DNA from: Coprinus comatus
Taxonomy: Eukaryota > Basidiomycota > Agaricomycetes > Agaricales > Agaricaceae
Assembly: GCA_034638255.1 (NCBI GenBank)
Contig: JAWPGT010000003.1
Span: 1,302,001 to 1,366,000, forward strand
Length of the DNA: 64,000 bases
Reading direction: 5' to 3'
A program made the position numbers and the translations under genes. Of the stretch, positions 1 to 12,009 are shown piece after piece. The notes below the pieces were generated by a model, which did no database searches, was not told the DNA's origin, and saw only the letters and a list, made by a program, of their open reading frames with translations. The stretch's first letter is position 1; the number at the start of each line of letters is the position of its first letter.

Positions 1-1113
1 CTTCCGTGATAGAATCGACAGCTGGGATTCCGGGAATATTGACCTTGGAGTTGTTGATGACCACACCGTTTTGGACATACAGACGACGGATCTCAACGAG
101 ATCGCCGGTGGTGGAGTTGTTACTGGTAATGAATTGGGTCACAACAGTCATCTTGGAGTTCGTGTTAACCTTCATGCCCTTGCCGTAGAAGCTTTTGTCA
201 CCCATACGGAAAGAGTTGAAGTCACAACCATCGGGATCACAGACACCACCGTAGCGGTCGGGGTTACCACAAGCAGCACCAGTGCAGCGGTATTGACCAT
301 TAACCGTGCAGGCGTGAGGAGTGTACGCGGTGGCCATCGAGTTGGCTTCCCAAATATCCATCTCGTCACAGCAGGTACCAGCATTACCAGTTCCACCGTT
401 GGGGTCAGTGGCAGAGGCAGTCCAGCCTTCGACATTGGCCTGTTGAGTAAGTGTTTGGCGTTAGTAAAAGCTTGAAGGAAACGAGAATATATGATGCTTA
501 CCGATCCACTGATAAACTTGATGTCACGAGCACATTGAGCATCGCAGTAACCAGTTCCGTACTTGGCACCAGCAGTGTTGGTGGGGAATCTGGACTTGCC
601 ACCATCCTTGTCCATAGCGGAGAAGTAGAGAGCACCATTGAGACCACAAGGGAGGTTGGAAACATCAACGTCAAAGGTGAATTCCTTGTTTAGGAGTTGG
701 AACATTTCGTAGTTCTCGTCATCAGACATAAGGTAGACACGGCCACCGACGTTCTTGTTGGCGCTAGTAGTAACAAATTTGATGGTAAGAGCATCACCGC
801 TGGTGGTGATACCGTAGGTGGAAGCATAGTCGGCACCTTCGAGAACGCAGTTCTTGGCACAGTCGGCGTTGTTGGGGCAGTAAGTGGGATTCCAGGCATT
901 ACCGTCGTAGCAGTTGGTATAGCCACCAGTGTTGTGTGTCCAGCGCCAGTTGGAGTCGAGGACGATCTTGCCAGAGGAAACAGTGGTGCAACCAGAGCTA
1001 GTGCAACGTTTCCAGGGAAGTGCAGGATGGGCCTCAGCTGTGGAAGTACCGACCTGTTGGCCAAAGGCCATGGCGATGAAAGAGATGGCGACGAGAGATG
1101 CCTTTGGGAACAT
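1..1113 (-). CDS. GH7 cellobiohydrolase (reducing-end exo-glucanase), 5' part
   Basis: Secreted glycoside hydrolase family 7 enzyme that releases cellobiose from cellulose chains. The start is the ATG at 1113-1111, followed by a hydrophobic signal peptide ([17 protein letters not shown]) and the QQVGT-type mature N-terminus. Typical GH7 stretches follow, such as W-R-W-T-H, CYDGN-W and NCVLEGADY. One intron is inferred at 501-440 (donor gtaagc, acceptor caacag); it joins KFISGS to ANVEGW, which is the family sequence. The catalytic block E-M-D-I-W-E-A-N-S (nucleophile E, middle D, acid/base E) lies around 332-355 in the second exon. The gene runs off the left edge, so any linker or cellulose-binding module cannot be seen. 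Cellobiohydrolase is favoured over endoglucanase by overall similarity, but the tunnel-loop regions are only partly present. Confidence 0.93.
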
Positions 1114-2786
1114 AGTGAAGATAGAAAACCTAAGAGGTGGTTTGCTGAAGACCCAAGACTGTAAGTAGCACTTATATAGCTTCGTCAAAGCGGAAATTAT
1201 CCGAGTTCATTCGACAACACAAGTTAGTTGTCAACATTAACGTCCAACGAAGCACGGCCCATAGAGCGTTGGCGGCTCTTCGGATCCTCTGACCACATTT
1301 GATATGATTTGCCGAGGAGGCACTGTGGTCTTCTGGTAAAAATAAACTAATACATCAATTGATCACAAGGCGGATTAGCGTCCCAGAACCGTTACGTCCG
1401 ACTGCAGCAGCGATTCAGGATAATGTTCTCGGATAGATATATGACGATATTGACTTACTTTTTTGAAAACCACTGATTCAAGAGATTTTTCACCCGGATT
1501 AACCCCTTCGGAAAGACCGAAGAAAGGGCGGTTTTGAAGCCAAGCCGGGCCCAGTCGAGTAGTTTATTCGAATTCGCGTAGCACACCTTGCAAGTACAAT
1601 ACTTGTCCCCTAAAAAGACCGAGGCAATCAGATGTGCTTCGCCAAGGATGCTCATCCATCAGAAATGCATCAAATTTTGCTTCTCTCCTGTCTTTTCCTG
1701 TACTATCATAGAATGTGTAGATAGCGGTAATTGCGGGTGATGTGTCCAAGAAGATAATCAAATTAGAATTTTCTTACAAGGAATTAATAACCTCGGGTAA
1801 ATCCTGGGATAACTCCCCGCAGGTAAACATTACTCCGACACAGGTATTTGGAAGTACAAAACCAAATTTCGTTGTTTTTCTTCGTTTTCGCGACCGGAGG
1901 AGCCTCTTTGTGTTGTTATAATTGACGGATCACACAAGAAGCTTTAAATCAGAGCACGAAGTATTGATATTTTAAGGACTGTGGTGAACCCACAAATCTG
2001 AATACAACGAGCCAAAAAAAATAGCTGCTTAGTCATCAATTGACATGACATAGAAGATTCACACAGGACGTGTGACCTGTACAAACTAGTACAAAGCAGG
2101 TACAAAAGTATCACCAGACGAATACCCAATGACCACTGCTGTTCAGGAGGAACCATAATCCGACATGCGCATAATATCTCACAGACTCACTGACGTTCTT
2201 CCACTCGATGAGTTCCATGTACTAAGGTAGACAACATCTTACGTAATGTACTTATATAAGCGGCTAAATATTGGATCAAAATTTTTGAAGTTGAGGCAGC
2301 GGATTTTTGGAAATCAATTCTGCCTTTTAATTCCCTAAGGTCCGTGGTCATGTATTGGTGCATTTGCAGCAATCTAATTGTAGAGTAAATGTCTAGTTAA
2401 ATTTGAGCACTTTGTGTTTATTTCTACATGTGAGAGTTGAAACCGTGACCTTGTGGGTAGGTAGGATATTATTTTTGGTAAAAACAAAGAATTCTCAATA
2501 TCTTACTCATTTTTTCGAGTTTTGAAATTTTATTTCCAGCAAGTTACTCAAACCAATCCCCCTACACTTCTCTGGAGATATGATTACCACTTAAATGTTG
2601 AGGAAGTGTTTAAATACGAAGTGTGATAGAGGGAAAATATTGATTACATAAGGGGGTGCAGAAATAAGTTGTCTACCTATTACGTCACAAGTGGGAGAAT
2701 ATATCTAAATTAGACCAATGACATCAACGTTTTAATCAGCCACTGTCTCTGCATCTCTTTCCTCTTACCACCAACGCCAGGACAAG
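1114..2786. other. Intergenic region between divergent GH7 and glyoxalase I genes
   Basis: Shared upstream region of two divergently transcribed genes. The short open frames within it show no recognisable domain and no consistent splice structure. I see no tRNA or clear repeat. The promoter of the GH7 gene should lie just right of 1113 and that of the glyoxalase gene just left of 2787, but I cannot assign specific sites. Confidence 0.5.
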
Positions 2787-3525
2787 ATGCCACGCACTGC
2801 AGAGACAGCAAGCTTCAAAGTGAGCGCAATCATTCTACGTGAATTGGGTCCTTACGTTATTCTGTAGTTCAACCACACGATGCTACGTGTAAAGGATCCT
2901 AAAGTGTCATTGAAGTTCTACCAAGAAGTGCGTAATTATAGTAGTATCACAAAGCCCCGAAGATGACAAAACACAGGTACTTGGAATGGAATTGCTTGAC
3001 AGTTAGTTTCACTTTTGCGATTAGCAATCGAGAACAGAAAAGCTGACAGATTTATTAGAGCATGAAGCTAGTGATTTTACACTCTACTTCCTGGCTTTTA
3101 ATCATGATGGTCGTGATCTCACGGATGAGGAGAAGAGAACGACACGATTTTCCAGGGAAGGTGATACATACTCTCACAAAACCACTAATATCTGTTATTG
3201 ATACATTTATAGGAGTACTTGAATTGACTCACAACCATGGTACGGAATCCGACCCTACTTTCCAAGGTTATGTCAGCGGAAACTCGGATCCTGGTCGTGG
3301 GTTCGGACACATTGCTATTACGGTAGACAACCTCGAACAAGCATGTGAACGATTTGAGAAACTCGGTGTGCCTTTCAAGAAGAGACTTACTGAAGGGAAA
3401 ATGCGACACATTGCCTTCATACTGGATCCCGATGGGTAAGATTATTACTCTGTCGTTTATACCTTGCCTTATACAAGTTCTGTAGTTACTGGATTGAAAT
3501 TCTCCCTGGTAGTCTGAGACTCTAG
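2787..3525 (+). CDS. GLO1: Lactoylglutathione lyase (glyoxalase I), single domain
   Basis: Converts the hemithioacetal of methylglyoxal and glutathione to S-lactoylglutathione in the cytosol. Six exons reconstruct with canonical sites: 2787-2819, 2868-2927, 2977-3001, 3050-3160, 3213-3435 and 3486-3525, giving 163 residues. The product shows the family order: [82 protein letters not shown]. The glutamates of LELTHN and WIEI and the histidines of FNHT and GFGHIA match the usual metal ligands. Length fits one glyoxalase unit rather than the fused double-domain form of yeast. Third exon is only 25 bases. Nothing looks broken. Confidence 0.95.
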
Positions 3526-3910
3526 GGCTCGATTAAATATCACACTTTCGACTACGAAACCTTTTACCTCCGAATTTACCTGTTGTGCCTTCTATACACA
3601 TACGAAGAGTAGTTTATACAAAATAGCGAGTCTTTTGGCAGTTTTCTAGAATGGCTTTTTACGAGTCTTCGTTGCTGTCTGGCTCTCCTATTCCTTAGGC
3701 TCTCCTGTCCTTTCTTGTAAGCTTCGGTGCTGTCGGAGCGCCAATGCATTGTGAGAGTAATACTCCATATTTCGCAGGACCCATGACTTTTCCCTCACTT
3801 CTCTGTCTTCACATTTGTACAATCTATTTATTATTGAGTTCTTTCTCTCATATTCGTCACAGTAGGTCTAAAAATACCGCGCATATATATTATGATGATC
3901 ACATTTCGAC

Positions 3911-6900
3911 ATGGCTAGGGGGACTACATCAGATATGCACCATCCGCTATTCGTCCTTGCTTCCCTAGCCATATTAGACATCGTGTTAGCCGATGTCTTT
4001 AACCTTGCCAACCTCAATTGGACGCTGACAAACTCCAATGGAACTATCAGCATACCTTCTACTGGTCCTCCAAGTCAGGTCCATATTGATCTTCTGAATG
4101 CCGGTATAATCACAGACCCACTTCTGGGAATTAATGGTGCATTCCCTTCAAGAGACCTTTTTGTGTCTCTAATTAACTCACAGATTTTACACAACGTTGG
4201 ATTGTTGAGGACAATTGGACGTATGCAGCCGACATATCTACTTTCTTAGCCAGTGATACATACCACGATGCCGAAAAGACATTATTGGTCTTCTACGGAA
4301 TAGATACCATCGCAAATATTGTGAGAATCCTCTGACCCTTAGATTCCCATGTGTGAGACTGATGCATTTTTAGACCTTAGCCGGGCAGCCTGTCTCTTGG
4401 GTCGACAATCAATTTCGCCAATATATTTTTGATATTTCTCGCCTACTGGAATCTCCGAAAAATACCCAGCTTATTGTCGAATTTGAATCTGCTTGGCTTT
4501 ACGGGTTAAATGTCACCTCTCTGCCTAACGCTGAGTTTTTTCCGAACGGTCACGGTGTGCGGACAAGTGACAACGTAAGCGGTTTTTCTCTCTTCATGAT
4601 ACCTGAACGTCGAACGTTGAACATTGAGAAATATTGCCTTGTAGTATGAGTATCCAGGAGTGCGCCAATGGGTACGAAAAATTGCTTCAGATTTTGGATG
4701 GGACTGGGTGATGATTTGTTTTCAATGAGAAATTCGACCCTTGCTGATCAATGATTTTTGACACAGGGTCCCGCTTTCGTACCTACAGGAGTCTATAAGC
4801 CCGCTTACTTCGTTACCTTGGCTTTGCCAAGTGGTGTGGAGAATTTCATCAAAACCCCGCCGCTTTCTCCGGCCAAGGACGAAATCAGCGACCCAAGCCC
4901 AATTTTCATCGAAGAAGCATCCATTGATATATACAAGCTCGATCAGAGTTTTTCTGCACCACCACATGAAGATGCGGATTGGATTGTCAACGTGACTCTA
5001 GCTGTACAATCTTCCGTAGATTTTCAAACAACATCGGTGACACTTGCATTCCCGGAGCTTAACATTTCCACTGAACAGATTTCCGTTCCTGCAATTCGTC
5101 CTTCTCAAAACCGAGATGGAGTGTCATGGATAGAGGTCACATGGAGAATCCCTGACTCCATACCCAAGCGTTGGTATCCCCACAATCTCGGTACAGGGCC
5201 ACAACTATACAACCTCTCGGTTACGCTTAATTTACAGTCAAAACCCAATGTCGTGGATGCTGTCTCCTTCATTACTCGTACAGGGTTCCGCACAATTCAA
5301 CTAGTTCAGGAACCTTACACTCAGGAAGAAGTCCTCAAGCGGGGTATTACTCCTGGCGATAATTGGCATTTCAATATTAACGGCAAACCATTCTATGCTC
5401 TTGGTACCAACATCATTCCATTTGATCCGTTTTACGCTAGAACGACAACCGATCAGGTCAGATGGGTTCTTGAAAGTGCTGTCAAAACTGGGCAAAATAT
5501 GGTCGGTTGTTTATATCCTAAGCGTATAGGGACCATTTTATTCATGTCTTTTCTTCTTTTTTTTGTCAGTTGCGCATATGGGGTGGCGGGACTTACCAAC
5601 CATCTGAAACGAGTGTTGCAGGGGGTGTATATGATTTCTACTCGCTCTGTGATGAACTTGGAATATTAGCTTGGTCGGAACTCATATTCTCGGATTCAAT
5701 GTATCCGATTAATGACTTTCTGTTGGAAACTATTGAACCTGAGGTAAGACAAAATGTCCGCCGAGTTAATAGACATCCTAGCAATGCGCAATGGGCTGGT
5801 GGGATGAGATTGAAGGAATTGTTACGACAGCGGTACATACGTTGGCGAACGGATCCCATTATTTAGATGAGGTAGGTTGATTTTCGTAGGAGTGATATTT
5901 TTACTTACATTTTGTCTCTGTTATCTATGAAGTTCGTGACGCTATTCCAGAATTTCTTGCAACCTATCGTCTCATCGGAAACACATTCTGTGAGCTTTAA
6001 TTCACAGTCACTTGAATATATGCGCTGAATACTGATTAACTCGGATCCCATGAAGGTTCCATATACTGATTGTTCGACTACTACTGGTGTCCTCAGTTTA
6101 GACCCATATCAACTTCGCTTGAGTAACTCAACTCCAGGAGAAATATATGGTAATGGAGGTGGGCATAGTAATAACCAAAGTCCAAGAGTAGTTTCTGAAC
6201 TTTCTCATCATGCAGAGCGTTACAATTATGACGCTTCACAAGCTTTTAACTATAGTACATTCCCGGTCACCCGGTCAGTATTTACTGATATTATATCACA
6301 AAATCAAATTAACGAATATTTCCACAGGCTTATGAATGAATTTGGGTACGTCCAGGATTCGTTCATCAAGTTCAGTATATAGTATTACTAACCACTCATT
6401 ATCATTATCATTGCTATCGCATATTAGATTTCACTCAATGCCATCCTTCTATACATGGGAAGAAGTTCTAACGTCACCTATCGATTTCAACTTCAATTCC
6501 ACAGTAGTAATGTCTCGAGATCATCATCCACCTTCCGGAAGTCTTACCTTTCCAAATCCAAACGCACCTCAAGGTCAAGGTCAAATGACTAACGCAGTAG
6601 AACTCTGGCTTCCTCGTCCTAATCTTAGTGACATTGACATTGATTCGAATTCAAATCAAACATTCGCACAATGGTGTTACAGTACTCAAATCTTTCAAAA
6701 TTTAGCAATGATTTCTCAAGTAGCTTGGTATAGACATGGAGCAGGAAAGGGTGAAAACAATTTAGGAGCATTAGTTTGGCAATTAAATGATATTTGGCAA
6801 GGTGTTTCTTGGTCAAGTATAGAGTATTCTGGAAGATGGAAAGTATTACAATATGGACTTTCGGGAATATTCTCACCTATTATCGTTTATCCATTTTGGA

Positions 6901-7639
6901 CAGCACAAAATGAAACATTGGAAGTAATGGTTATATCAGATAGATGGGAAGAAGTTGATGGACAAGTACAATTGACTTGGTATGATTGGAAAGGGAATGT
7001 TTTGGATTTGGAGAAATTTGAGTTTGTGGTTCCGAGTTTGAATAATTCGGTTATTTTGAAGAAAGTGGGGTTGAATGAGATTTTGCCGGCTGGGTTTGAT
7101 AAGACTGAGGTTTGGATGTTGTTAAATTTGACTGCTGAAGTTGAGGGTCGAACGGTCGTTAATGAACAATGGGTAAGCCTCACTTTTTATTAACTTGATA
7201 CTAGATGTTGTATATACTGAAAAATAAATTCAGTTTACACCGACATCGTTAGCCAATGCTAAACTAGAAGACCCCAAAATCTCTATCAAGCCTGCAAATG
7301 GTCCAAATCCAAACACTCCAAAGCCGGAGTTAACATTTACACTTTCTGCAAAAGGAAGTGTAGCAGCTTGGACATGGATAGATCATCCATCTGGAACAAT
7401 AGGAATATTTGTTGACGACGAAACCGGTCTACCAACCAACGGATTTTATTTAATTCCTGGAATTGACAAAACATGTACGTTCTCCTCCGATTTGCAGTTC
7501 TATTACTACCGGTACTTATGAATTTTCGTTTTGATTCTGAATAGTGCGCTTCGAAATGAACATTGCACTATCGACAGTTAAAAAACTAAACATCGAGGAT
7601 TTCGTCGTTCGATCTTTGTGGAACAACACCCACATTTGA
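3911..7639 (+). CDS. GH2 beta-mannosidase, secreted, with a one-base frame break
   Basis: Exo-acting glycoside hydrolase family 2 enzyme that removes terminal beta-mannose from manno-oligosaccharides. The ATG at 3911 starts a signal peptide (PLFVLASLAILDIVLA). About ten introns with good sites join family blocks: N-W-T-Y then TLLVFYGIDTIA; FGWDWGPAFVPTGVYKP (4730-4800); the sugar-binding LRIWGGGTYQ (about 5571); CDELGILAWSE; RQNVRRVNRHPSNAQWAGG (about 5750). The nucleophile block NEFG|FHSMPSFYTWEEVL is near 6335-6470. The last exon ends in DFVVRSLWNNTHI and stop 7637-7639. At 5801-5806 the frame breaks by one base exactly where the acid/base N-E of the GGNE motif should be read; downstream the right frame resumes (EGIVTTA-HTLANG). 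It is either a pseudogene or an assembly indel; the rest is intact. Confidence 0.88.
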
Positions 7640-8149
7640 TGTCAGCAAAAAAAAGAAATGGAAAACGGATTTCAGATATTGATATCCAATCTACTATCGT
7701 AAAAATCCATAACATAACAATGTACCAAAAATATGATACAAGTTAACAATATATATATAGTCCATGTAAAACAGATCATCGTAAGAATGCACTACATATA
7801 CCACGTATTAAAAAAAAAAAAAAGGTCCATGTGAAAATAGAATGAAAAAAAAATGAGACCAAGGACATCGTAAAAAAAAAGTATCGTCAACAACGCAGAA
7901 AAAAAACCCATAAAAACCGTTTTTTAAAAAAAAACGACAAATACATTTGAATACTCATATATATATAAACGTAGATGGTTCAGCATTTTCTTTCATAGAA
8001 TTTCAAGCAACCATCTCCTAAGATCCCCAAATAAAACAAAAGAAAGAACACATACCCACAATTGCCCAATATAAAATGGACCTAGCATAAATGGGTTACT
8101 CCCTCCCTCCCTCCCCCTCTATCACCAATTATTTATCTTTTTCTTTTTT
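7640..8149. other. AT-rich 3' intergenic region between convergent genes
   Basis: Tail-to-tail spacer between the beta-mannosidase and the magnesium transporter. It contains several runs of 8-13 A, short TA tracts and a CCCT run near 8101-8116. It probably holds both 3' untranslated regions and their poly(A) signals. No gene is visible. Confidence 0.6.
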
Positions 8150-10985
8150 CTACAACCCACCCCACTTCGGTTGTTGTTGCACAAGTCTAATTCCACCATC
8201 CGGTAACGACGACAAACTTTCTTCCGTAACACCATCATGATCACCAGCACCAGCACCTTCTCTACTACTCAACTCCTCATCAAATCCAGATCTTCTCCAC
8301 AACGAAACACTTTCTTCTCTATCATCATCACCAAAACCTTTAGGATACCTTTTAGTAGAACGTCCACGATCTTTAGCTCTAGCATTTTCCTTTTGTCTTT
8401 CTAATTCATCATCATCCCATCCTTCACTTCTTGCTGAATCTGTAACTGAAGGAAAAGATAATAACGTTTCACGAGTTAATGGATCGAATAAGTCTCTTGA
8501 ATTTGAATCTTTTCGTTCCCTATTCCCATCAGTCGTAGGTGGCATCCCAACTCCAACTCCAACCCCACCTCCAACTCCAACTCCAGTTCCACCACGGAAT
8601 CTAGTATAAATCGCAGGAGGAGCACTACGAATAGTACTATTCAAATTCTTTTCAAGTTGTGGTGGAATACGAACAGTTTGTTCATGTTGTAGTAGTGTTG
8701 GTGCTTCACCAACAACAGCACCTGTCGTCAAACTTGATTCCGTTTCCGGACTTTCCACATCCAATAATTTAGGTTCAACTTTCTCCATAGGTGATTTCGG
8801 TAATGGTAAAGGTGGATAACCAGTTGGACCTGGACTAGCAACTGCTCTATGTTCATGAGTAGCTTTAGTATCACCTGTACCTGGTCTATTATATTGATGT
8901 ACAACGTCAGTACTATCGAATTTGATTGTTGGTCGTTTATTCACGATTCTTGAATGTGTTGAAGCATCGTCTCGGAATGGTACTGGGGCATCATAAAGTT
9001 GATGACGATCAAGTCCATCAAGTCCCTGTAAATTCGAATCCCTTCCTGGTAAATGTGAATCTCGTCCATTATCACCGGACCAGGGTACACCGCTGGCATA
9101 AGGAGCTGCAGCACCCGGTGGTCGAGAGCGATAATTTGTTCCAAGACTACTGCTTTGACTCATCCTCCTAATACTTCTAGCACGAATCATACTACCGAAA
9201 GCTCCAAATGAACCACGTAAAGTATCCATCCCTGGATCTTCCAAACCAAGAGGATCCTTTTCATCTACAGTTTCGGTTTGTGAACGTGCTGCCTGCAGCA
9301 GAATCGTAGAGCGGCGATCCAATTTGTTGAGTTGTGTGGGATCAATCTTCGACATTTGTAGGATGGTGATGCCTAAGCAAATTACAAGGAATGCCATGAC
9401 AAGTGTCAAAATTTGTGTCACAGAAGCTTTGAGACCTTTAAAAAGGACCTAAATAGCCAATCAGTTGACATCGTTAGACAGGTGACAATAAAGTCTTACG
9501 ACTGATGTGACCATAGAGCAAAAAGTAACTGAATCTGAATCAGTACGCTGAAATTATCTCAAAATATTCAAGGAACACTCACAGGTCACATAGTAGGTTG
9601 GAACAACTGAAAAATATTGGCTCAGTTTCATATTTTTATCGGGTAAACGTAAAACTCACCCATGGCTGTGTTGAAAAGGGCTAATGCAACATTTAGGTAA
9701 TAAACTTCTGTTACTTTACGGAGGTCAGGTGGAATCCGCAGTTGAAACACAGCACATACTCAGGGTGATGATGACAAACGCAGCCAAAAAATACATGAAC
9801 CAATATCTAAACTAAGCAGCAATTAGTAAGGTAGCAAGGTGGACTATGGGCACAAAAGCATACCTGATTGTCTCCCAGTGCTGTGGTGACTATCGCCGAT
9901 CCCAGACCGGTGGTTACACTGACAGAAATGCCTCCAATCATGCTGCAAACGGAGATATACCAAAGCATACTATTCTTGCCATATCTAATGATTATATGAG
10001 CAATTTGAATGTCATTGAGGTCAAATCCAACTCACTTTGGGGCAAAGAAGAAGATAATAACAAGGGAAGCCACAATGAGTGAACCCGCAAAAGCAAGGAA
10101 ACCGGGTGAGAGGAAGAGTTTCTGAAATTCACGAATTTGGCCAACGAGTTCTTCTTTCGGGCCTGTTAGAGATCGTTAGGAGTGCTTCTATATGAGATTG
10201 ACATGGGCGCTCACCATTCAAAGCAATAATGGTTGATCCTAACTAGACACATCATATGAACGTCAGCTTCAAATGTTGCAGGGTTGGTATTCAACGACCA
10301 ATGCTTACTATACACAGTGCACATCCTAGCCAGCCGAAAAATGATAGTTTCTCCTTCAGAAAGATAGACGATAGGATTGCACAGATGACGACAGAGAGTG
10401 CCCCTAGAGGAGTCTAACAACAAGTCATTAAGTCGTACATGCTTCATATGTTGGGTTTACGCACCACAACGATGGCTTCCACAAAGGCATATGCTAAACA
10501 CCCTCAGTTGAATGTGAGGTTGCAAGACGACCTGAAACTCACCTGCAAAGTTGCAGATTTCCCCGAGAATCATCACTGATATGTGTCTGTGTTAAAGAAT
10601 GGAAGTAAATGAATATCACCGTACGCACTTATCATCCCTGTCCACCATAGTGCCTACAGAAACAGCGTAAATCTCTGGATGATGTATGAAGCGGGTATTA
10701 CGCACCGACTTAAGGTATGCTACACCTTCACCGAGCTCTCCACCGGCCTGCGATCTAAGGAGCCCTTTCTTCTTTAATACAAAGCTGGAGCCTATCAAAA
10801 GCCCGCTGACTATTGCAAGGATAACACCAACAACCTTGGTAACCACAACAACATGAGTTTGGGGTAAGGCAGCACAGCAAACAACAGACCTTGAATTGAC
10901 TTCCGAGTTTAATTGTTTGGGCTGCCGCTGAGGACGTCGCAGCGGCTATGGTAGACGTCGCCGACGGCGTTGTCGACGAGGACAT
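8150..10985 (-). CDS. NIPA-type magnesium transporter with long C-terminal tail
   Basis: Multi-pass membrane protein of the NIPA/DUF803 family of Mg2+ transporters. Start ATG at 10985-10983; a Ser/Thr/Ala-rich leader is followed by FK|VVGVILAIVSGLLIGSSFVLKKKGLL across an intron at about 10888-10824. Successive short exons towards lower coordinates read LWWTGM, MILGEICNFA, YAFVEAIVV, TPLGALSVVICAILSSIFLKEKLSFFGW, which is the family core. Further helices lie in short exons between 10200 and 9421. The last exon (9421-8150) opens with TQILTLVMAFLVICLGITILQMSK and then a roughly 390-residue hydrophilic tail rich in Ser, Arg, Asp and Gly (GVGVGGGVGVGVG near 8560), presumably cytosolic. Stop at 8152-8150. 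Membrane location (endosomal or plasma) is not decided by the sequence. Confidence 0.9.
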
Positions 10986-12009
10986 GAGAGTTGTTGTTGG
11001 AGATCGCAGTGTCTATTCAATGCGACCACCCATATCCGGCCCTTGCCATATATGGCAGTGCTGAGGCACTCCACTCCAGGACCAAGCGGTTTAATTATAT
11101 TTATTATATTCAAATCGCATAACCTCAGTGGAGTATCAGCACTCAAAATGCTACATTCCAAGTCGATTTATTGTTGAAAATCTCTATTCACGACGACGTA
11201 CACGACTTTACCAAGGTATTAATTCTTACGTAATTATATCGAACCGTGGGATATAGGCTACAGTTAAACTTATGTCCGCGCTTCATAGGTAAACCCGTTA
11301 TGTACACCATTGCTCCGCACCCATGCATCCATCTGCTCCTCTTTCAGATTAAATACCCTGGGTTACTTGCTTCTCGCATATCATGATAGCAGGGGATTTA
11401 ACTGGAAGTGATCTAGAGGCCGGATTAAAAGTAGCTCGGCTGTCACGTGACCTGACGAAGGCATTTAATTAAATTGTAAGGTGTCTTCATAACTCTCTTC
11501 CATCTTCTTCCATCTATGCACGACAATCCACTCCCTTCTCCCGAACCTCATCGCTCCCAGCACTGGCCAATCCTTACTAATCTGGCACACACAGTAGTCT
11601 GTCTTGGGATCTGACGCAACAGACGACACAGGGCAGGGTAACTAACAGGGGGGATATCACCATGCCGCTCTTTGTCCGACCACCAAGCCTGGAACTGACT
11701 TCAACAGGAAAGGATTATAAGCTTTCGGGGAGCTATCTCTAGTCTTCGTCTCCAAGTGGCTTTGTACGTGCTGGCAAACGTGTAGGAGGCGCTTCTCATG
11801 GTGATTGCAGTGCCTTGTTCTCTGGGATTCTATCATTAGCCTCAAGTCAGTCAGCGTTTGATTCGGATTGTGATATGGCAGTCACGTTACTGCAGGTCAC
11901 GAGGATGCGCGTACGCGGAGCCCAATTTAATTGAAACTCCGTACGAAACGCGTTTAGGTTGAATGAACGCGTGAGTACACGTGATCCTGTCCTTATCACC
12001 CTTACCGTC
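10986..12009. other. Divergent promoter region with two CACGTG sites
   Basis: Lies between the transporter (-) and the gene starting at 12010 (+). Two palindromic CACGTG hexamers (11444-11449 and 11978-11983) could bind bHLH regulators; this is inference from the motif. An imperfect inverted repeat sits at 11056-11144. No convincing gene is seen; the frame open at 11657-11845 has no recognisable content. Confidence 0.5.
11056..11144 (-). repeat. Imperfect inverted repeat upstream of the magnesium transporter
   Basis: Arms 11056-11075 and 11127-11144 pair over about 18 bases with a two-base bulge, around an AT-rich 51-base loop. It begins 71 bases upstream of the transporter start codon, so it may lie in the 5' leader or core promoter. 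Confidence 0.55.

Noticed and set aside
690..1164. Open frames overlapping the GH7 gene on both strands
   Set aside because: They overlap convincing GH7 coding and have no family features.
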